Source: Hofstenia miamia (Eukaryota; Xenacoelomorpha; Acoela). Taken from it: a DNA stretch of 64,000 nucleotides. The position numbers were made by a program, and so were the translations under genes. Positions 57,938 to 64,000 of the stretch are shown piece by piece. Below the pieces are notes generated by a model. It saw only the letters and a list, made by a program, of their open reading frames with translations. It was not told the DNA's origin and made no database searches. Numbering within the stretch: the stretch's first letter is position 1; each line of letters starts with the position of its first letter. The stretch lies in NCBI GenBank assembly GCA_004352715.1, contig SCFE01000037.1:670370-734369 (forward strand), given 5' to 3'.

Positions 57938-59618
57938 CTAAATTAACAATTCAGCAAAAACAGCATCAAAGCACTTGCATGAAATTCTAGTCACGATAAA
58001 AACAGAAATAGAGCACTATTGTGAAACCAAAGCAGTTCCGTGTATTTAACTGGAAATAAACCACTTGAATTTAAGCAACTGTTAAACCATAGATTTCGAA
58101 ACAATTGCATCTCATACACCACTTGTTTTTTTCCTAAATGTAGACCACTACTCTCGACCTAATATTGAGTTTTCTTAGACTTAAAATGTTGTTGAAAGCT
58201 CACAAAGAAATTTTTATTTTTTAAAGAGAATAAAATGAAATGAACAAAGTCAGGTATTATCATCGTATAGTTAAGGGGACAGATTTAGGGGGCTGCGGCC
58301 GCATCCCCTCCCCTGACTGCGATAAAGGGATGGCATTTTATAATTATAAAAATATATGTTTATAAGTGTATTGCCAGTGTTGAATCCAATCTAAAAATTA
58401 AAAAGGGGCTCATGAATTTTAAATACTGCTGTTAATCTAATTATCTTATAATTCAGTATTCTCTGACTATATAATTAACGAACATAAATGAGGCCGAGAC
58501 ATCGTGAAAATAACAACAGCTAAACACAGAGATGGAATTAAATCCAACATTTTAAGATTCGAACCTTCAAGATCCGGATCCGATCCGAATTTTTAACAAA
58601 ATTTTAGTTTTTAATCCGAAACGGATCCGAATTTAAATAAGTATTCTAACAATAAACAAACATAATTTTAAAAAATATTTGTTTTTTTTAATGCGAATAG
58701 AAAATTTTATGTGCTTCAACACTATCTTGAGATAAAATAATATACTTACGAAATAGTGTATGCAAATAAACTTCTTTGTAAGCTTTGTAATAATCTAGAT
58801 CCTAAAATTGTCATCAACTATAATCATAACATATTTGAAGAGTTTAAATAGTTGAGTTTCTTATAGTATTACCTCCCGTATTAATTTTATGTCCAAATTC
58901 AAAAACAACCACTTTGCAATGTCACTATGAATTGAAGTTGTTTCAAACAAGATAAATTTACTTCAAAATTGCAGCTAAGGCGTATGAAAACAAGAATAGC
59001 ATAAATAATGGCAAATTAAAGAACAACTCCAAAATTTATATTGCAAGACATTAAAAAAATTGTTGTAGAGTGATAGAAAAATGAATTTTTCAAGCAAAAT
59101 TTTAGATTTAAATATAAAATTTGAATTTTACTGAAATTGGATACTAAATTGGATTATAAATTAATTTATGTAACAGCAATAATTTTATACCCTATTAATA
59201 GTATGCCGACAGTATGGTTCCAAAACACTCACTTTTGTATTTGTAATAATAATGACAAACCTTCTGAGTACTAAGTTGATCTTGGCATTGCAAGTTGCTT
59301 AGATTGCATATTTAAATGAGATTTTTGATTAAAGAGCATCTCAAATTATATTAGTATTTTTACATTTTGGAAGTGTTTGCAAAAGCTAAGGTATTCCACT
59401 TGCTTCTTTGTGTTCTGTGCTTTTTATTTGACATACATATCAGAGAGAATCCTCTTCAGAATTCTGCTCTTCCATTTGCAAGTTTGTACAAACAAATGTT
59501 TTTGGTTGCTTTACTATTTTATCATTATGTGATGCCTAAAATGAATCGCATTTTCAGATTTGAAAAATTCGTCACCAATTTTATAAGTTCTTGAAAAGAA
59601 TAAGGCGGAACCTGTTGT
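57938..59618. other. spacer with transposon-end-like motifs
   Basis: 58276-58312 (CAGATTTAGGGGGCTGCGGC, ending in CCCCTCCCCTG) resembles one end of a hAT-like element, and 58570-58640 carries repeated GGATCCGAA motifs in both orientations. No partner ends were found. The plus-strand frame at 59367-59594 is not recognised. Confidence 0.35.
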
Positions 59619-60270
59619 ATGAACAATGAAATTCAATTACCAAAAACTTGCAGATTCAACGCCGGAAAATGTCTCGCTGGTGTATTCCGTGGTATATGCG
59701 AGAACCCATACAACATTACTAAGTGGGTGTCTCTCTACATGTGTGCAGTCGACTGTTTGATCATCCCCAAGAGAGGCGGTAAAAATCGTTCTCTGACGAT
59801 GACAATCAACAAACGCTTCAATGATTTTACCGGAACACTTCACGATATTCAGGTTGTTAAAAGGAAATCAAAAGCAGAATTCAAACTGGAAAAGGCAGTC
59901 TCCCGAAAAATAGATGATGGTGATGTGAAAGGAGCTGTCCGATTGATGACATCTTCTGATGGTATCGCAGAAGACACGGAAGAAACATTGACTATTCTCA
60001 GGAAGAAGCATCCGCCACCAGCATCAGCCCATGATCTCCCCACTCGCCCAGATGTCGATCCTCCACAGGTGTCATTCAATACAGTGAAGCGCGCGATATT
60101 ATCGTTTCCATCGGGCTCGGCGGGAGGACCTGATGGATTGACCCCACAACTATTCAAAGACATGGTAAACTGCGATGGTAATGATGACTTCAGGGAAGCA
60201 TTGACAGCTTTTATTAACTTATTGTTGACTGGCAAATGTCCTATCTCACTGCGCCCTTTGTTTTTCGGCG
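59619..60270 (+). pseudogene. YLDD-type non-LTR reverse transcriptase, copy 1, cut by gap
   Basis: 217 codons of the N-terminal part of the protein encoded more fully at 62103-63999, about 97 percent identical at DNA level by eye. It includes FNDFTGTLHDIQVVKRKSKA, the KRAILSFPSGSAGGPDGLTP stretch upstream of the RT fingers, and ends at LRPLFFG where 587 N begin. It extends about 125 nt further upstream than copy 2 (MNNEIQLPKTCRFNAGKCLA). The catalytic RT core, if present, is in the gap, but the sequence beyond the gap is an antisense LINE, so the copy is probably truncated or interrupted. Confidence 0.65.
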
Positions 60271-60857
60271 NNNNNNNNNNNNNNNNNNNNNNNNNNNNNN
60301 NNNNNNNNNNNNNNNNNNNNNNNNNNNNNNNNNNNNNNNNNNNNNNNNNNNNNNNNNNNNNNNNNNNNNNNNNNNNNNNNNNNNNNNNNNNNNNNNNNNN
60401 NNNNNNNNNNNNNNNNNNNNNNNNNNNNNNNNNNNNNNNNNNNNNNNNNNNNNNNNNNNNNNNNNNNNNNNNNNNNNNNNNNNNNNNNNNNNNNNNNNNN
60501 NNNNNNNNNNNNNNNNNNNNNNNNNNNNNNNNNNNNNNNNNNNNNNNNNNNNNNNNNNNNNNNNNNNNNNNNNNNNNNNNNNNNNNNNNNNNNNNNNNNN
60601 NNNNNNNNNNNNNNNNNNNNNNNNNNNNNNNNNNNNNNNNNNNNNNNNNNNNNNNNNNNNNNNNNNNNNNNNNNNNNNNNNNNNNNNNNNNNNNNNNNNN
60701 NNNNNNNNNNNNNNNNNNNNNNNNNNNNNNNNNNNNNNNNNNNNNNNNNNNNNNNNNNNNNNNNNNNNNNNNNNNNNNNNNNNNNNNNNNNNNNNNNNNN
60801 NNNNNNNNNNNNNNNNNNNNNNNNNNNNNNNNNNNNNNNNNNNNNNNNNNNNNNNNN
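60271..60857. other. scaffold gap of 587 N
   Basis: A sized gap between RT copy 1 and the antisense LINE. Open frames drawn across it are meaningless. Confidence 0.98.
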
Positions 60858-61924
60858 GCAAAGAGGAAAGCCATCAAGGATTTTTTGAAGCTCGGTGGCG
60901 GGGAAAAGAAATCAATCGCTGTTGGAGGGTTGAGAGTCAAGATGTAATTAGCTTCGTACGACGAATTGAGAAGGTGACAACATCATCAGAGCGAGTGCAG
61001 CAGGAATTAGAGAACTTAATGAAATCAAAAGGATCAAGATCCAATTTGCGAGTCAGTAGTCGATTGAACAGAAGGAGATCACAGGCATGGAAGTAGATTG
61101 ACAGTGGGAGAGTGGAGAATTTCAGCAGAGCGTCTTTATAGGCCAAAGAGGAAATCCATTTGAAAGAGCGTTTCTGGAAATGTTCCATGGAGTGGAACAA
61201 AGCATGAGAAGGCCACCAACAAGGAGACGCGTAGAGAAGAATCGCGCGAGGAATGTACTTGAACAAAGAGAGTTTGACAGCGGATGAGGTATTAAAAGGA
61301 ACATTACGGAAAAAGCAAATAGTGAGGAATTAGCTTTGCGGAGACGCAAAGACACATGTCCAGTCCAATTTAAGTTTGCAGCAAGTTGAACTCCTAGATG
61401 AGTGTGATGAGGCGCAAAGTTCACAGGTAGAGGCAAATCAGAAGGGGAGCCACAGAAAAGGAAATACCACATGTCTTGGTAGTCGAGATAGAATAGCTAT
61501 TGGGCGGTAGGACGTGACCTGTGAGGAGGGAAGCTGATTAGATTTTAACAGCGGAGAAATCCAAGATGTCTTCCAACAGGCGGGATAGCGCTTAGTGGAG
61601 CAAATGAAGGAGTAAACATGCTTTAAATGGATAGAAAGCGTGAAACAATCCACTCAAATGCAAGAGATAGATGAAAAATATGAAAATAGAATAAGACGAA
61701 CAAAGATGTCTAGGAGAATTCTTGCCAGGTTTGAGGAAACGTAGAAGATAAGGTGATTGAATGGAAGAGCTGAAACAAATAATCAGATACAGATGATGCA
61801 ATGCTTTTAATTGGTGATAACTGAAGAACTGAGTGTGACTTAATAGACAAAATTGGAAAGGCTGTATGTGGCAAAAGGGATTTAGAATATTAGAAAGGTC
61901 TAGAGCAGGGTCGGTTCTAGGCAA
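60858..61924 (-). pseudogene. antisense decayed LINE (CR1/Jockey-like) fragment
   Basis: Minus-strand pieces in several frames follow LINE RT order. YPACWKTSWISPLLKSNQLP with SYRPIAILSRL (61438-61653) is the fingers region (P..WK...I.PI.K....YRPI). HLGVQLAANLNWTGHVSLRL (61122-61472) is the post-palm thumb block (yLGv.ld..l.w..Hi). ILLYASPCWWPS, then RSFKWISS and LKFSTLPLSIYFHACDLLLF (60937-61266) are the C-terminal block. 60858-60940 gives SFKKSLMAFLF, resembling the final element tail. The palm, including the catalytic aspartates, is deleted between the first two pieces, so it is inactive. It lies between the two plus-strand RT copies. Confidence 0.65.
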
Positions 61925-62102
61925 GAGAGCTAAGTGGAGAGATCACAGAGGAGAAATATTCATTAAAAAGATTTAATTGGGCAAGCAAACCAATAACTTC
62001 AATAACCAAAGGAAGATATTTGTTGTTGGAAAGAGATTTCAGATTGGTATTTTGTTACTGAGAGAGTGTTGAAATAGTTACCTACAATTTTGTTAATATT
62101 TG

Positions 62103-63999
62103 CAGTCGACTGGTTTGATCATCCCCAAGAGAGGCGTTAAAAATCGTTCTCTGACGATGACAATCAACAAACGCTTCAATGATTTTACGGGAACACTTCA
62201 CAATATTCAGGTTGTTAAAAGGAAATCAAAAGCAGAATTCAAACTGGAAAAAGCAGGCTCCTAAAAAATAGATGATGGTGATGTGAAAGGAGCTGTCCGA
62301 TTAATGACATCTTCTGATGGTATCACAGAAGACACGGAAGAAACATTGACTATTCTCAGGAAAAAGCATCCGCCACCAACATCAGCCCATGATCTCCCCA
62401 CTTGCCCAGATGTCAATCCTCCACAGGTGTCGTTCAATACAGTGAAGCGTGCGATATTATCTTTTCCATCGGGCTTGGCGGGAGGACCTGATCGATTGAC
62501 CCCACAACTATTCAAAGACATGGTAAACTGCGATTGTAATGATGACTTCAGGGAAGCATTGACAGCTTTTATTAACTTATTGTTGACTGGCAAATGTCCT
62601 ATCTCACTGCGCCCTTTGTTTTTCGGCGCCAACCTCACTGCTCTGGCTAAGAAAGACGGTGGTATCAGACCAATTGCCGTCGGTAACACCCTGAGAAGAA
62701 TTACAGCCAAATGCGCTGGGTATGTTGCAGCCGATGAACGCAGACAACGGTATGGTCATCTGCAGTTGGGGTACGGAAATCCGCTGGGTGCGGAAGCAGC
62801 AGCACACAGCATCAGATCATTCATGACGTCACCCGATATCGGTCATGAACATGTCTTGGTTAAAATTGACTTCTCTAACGCGTTCAACTCGATTCGCCGC
62901 GATAAAATGCTCGATGCTGTTGCTAGATTCTCGCCTAATCTCTTTGCTTACACTGAGTCTGCATATTCTGCAAAGTCCACTCTCTTCTACAGACAATCGA
63001 CAATTCCATCATCAGAAGGCGTTCAACAAGGTGATCCTGAAGGTCCGCCATTATTCTGCGACACCACTCTGCCCCTGATTGAATCACTCCAATCACAATT
63101 TAACGTGTGGTACCTTGATGATGGCAATATAGCCGATAAGTGGAGCAAAGTCCTCGATGATCTAAAGACTGTACTTTCAAAGGCCAGTGATGTCGGTTTA
63201 TCAGTGAACTCGAAAAAATGTGAGTTGGTTTTCCTCGGCAATCCCCCGGATGAATTGAAACATCAAATATATTCACGCTTCCTCGAGACATGTCCCGGAA
63301 TACAGATTACTGCACCAGAAAATCTGGTCTTCTTGGGTGCTCCAGTCGGTCAAGCCGCGAGGAGGAGTTGTCTTCAAAAGAAATCTGATGCTCTATCAAC
63401 GATGGTATCTCGTCTTTCCTGTCTCGACGCACACATAGCGCTGTTCCTACTTAAGAACTCGTTTTCAATGCCACGATTGTTGTACTTTCTAAGAGCATCC
63501 CCGTGTTTTCTCAAAAAGGATCTTCTTACACAGTACGATTCTATCCTAAGGAGTGCTCTAGAACACATGTGTAACGTGATTTTGTCGGACGAGTCTTTCA
63601 ATCAAGCAACACTGCCTGTCGTCATGGGTGGTTTGGGTATCAGTTCAGCTGTCAGCCTCGTGACTGGCAGTCAATCCCTGATGTCCCGAATTCTCCAGAA
63701 ATGTTCTCCATCTGTCACTGAGTTTGCTTTCACTGAAGCAATTACAAACTGGAAATTGTTTACTAAGCTAGAATCAATCCCCTCGGATCCTAATATTCAG
63801 AAAAGCTGGACATTAGCAGTTGCCCAACGAACATGTCAAGAACTCGTCGCCTGAACCAACTCATTTGGAAACAAGCGCCTAGCTGCTTTTTCAGACAAGT
63901 ACTCCGGTGCTTGGTTGAATGCATTGCCATCAGTTCCCCTGGGATTAAAGTTAACAGATCCACAAGTTCGTATTGCAATCGGTACACGGCTGGGATTGC
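62103..63999 (+). pseudogene. YLDD-type non-LTR reverse transcriptase, copy 2, running off the window
   Basis: The main frame 62283-63854 encodes 523 residues. The RT core is complete: LTALAKKDGGIRPIAVG (res. 118-134), motif A KIDFSNAFNSIRR with D196, motif B EGVQQGDPEGPPLF (245-258), motif C VWYLDDGNIAD with D279-D280, motif D VGLSVNSKKCELV and motif E FLGAPVG. An in-frame TAA at about 62262 cuts the N terminus relative to copy 1. A TGA at 63852-63854 is followed in the same frame by AAFSDKYSGAWLNALPSVPL and RIAIGTRLG to the window end. That continuation matches a C-terminal block found after RTs of this kind in many animals, so the TGA is a disabling mutation. The clade is not named here. 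Copy 2 lacks the first 125 nt of copy 1. Confidence 0.72.
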
Positions 64000-64000
64000 G

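Noticed and set aside
59849-60940. Long minus-strand and plus-strand frames across 60271-60857
   Set aside because: They exist only because the 587-N gap contains no stops. The real parts are the antisense shadow of RT copy 1 and a scrap of LINE.
62604-63601. Minus-strand frames over the RT gene
   Set aside because: Shadows of the plus-strand RT, whose motifs are all in frame on the plus strand.
1-64000. CRISPR array, rRNA, riboswitch or prokaryotic operon
   Set aside because: No regularly spaced short repeats, no rRNA-like conserved blocks and no bacterial gene organisation; the sequence is eukaryotic.

Overview
The window is AT-rich animal (metazoan) nuclear DNA, probably from an invertebrate; the sequence does not identify the species. 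The evidence is eukaryotic transposon families with their own target-site signatures, GT-AG introns inside a THAP/P-type transposase, small phase-compatible exons with GTAAGT donors, long gene-poor AT-rich spacers, and scaffold gaps (1000 N at 43722-44721, 587 N at 60271-60857, single N at 16448, 31233, 52352 and 54258). No bacterial operon, CRISPR array, rRNA or tRNA gene was seen.

Host gene content. Several short minus-strand open segments have acceptor and GTAAGT-type donor sites: 57804-57937, 39569-39635, 38196-38307, 13633-13808, 5777-5837, 3714-3884 and a 30-nt microexon at 131-160. 39569-39635 joins 38196-38307 in phase, and 5777-5837, 3714-3884 and 131-160 are in phase in series. I read these as exons of one or more host genes transcribed right to left with very long, transposon-filled introns. 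I do not recognise the proteins.

Mobile elements, left to right. A pogo-like MITE (2143-2410), a possible hAT-like MITE (4062-4533), a piggyBac-like TTAA element (6608-7626), a hAT-like MITE (12071-12302), a mariner-type TIR element with a DUF4817-like helix-turn-helix remnant (15906-16979), a LINE RT fragment (17308-17645), a full-length IS630/Tc1-type DD32E transposase gene (18636-19781, minus), and a decayed P-element/THAP transposase with its introns still visible (20296-23389). At 26408-32323 a second member of the 6.6-kb piggyBac-like family is interrupted by a Ty3/gypsy-type LTR retrotransposon (LTRs 27113-27324 and 31994-32205). Its priming site is complementary to its own predicted RNA 5' end rather than to a tRNA. 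Further MITEs lie at 33298-33655, 35389-35871, 39725-40144 and 55438-55822.

43640-53885 is a pair of related hAT-like elements flanking 3.7 kb of other DNA. The 8-bp duplication GCTAAATC is found only at the outer ends, as expected if the whole 10 kb moved as one unit or if the scaffold is misjoined. The right end (59.6-64.0 kb) holds two copies of a reverse transcriptase with a YLDD active site, separated by an antisense, decayed LINE.

Three of the four single-N joins are flanked by near-identical direct copies (444, 469 and 690 bp). These are most simply false duplications made during assembly and should be removed before copy numbers or element lengths are interpreted.
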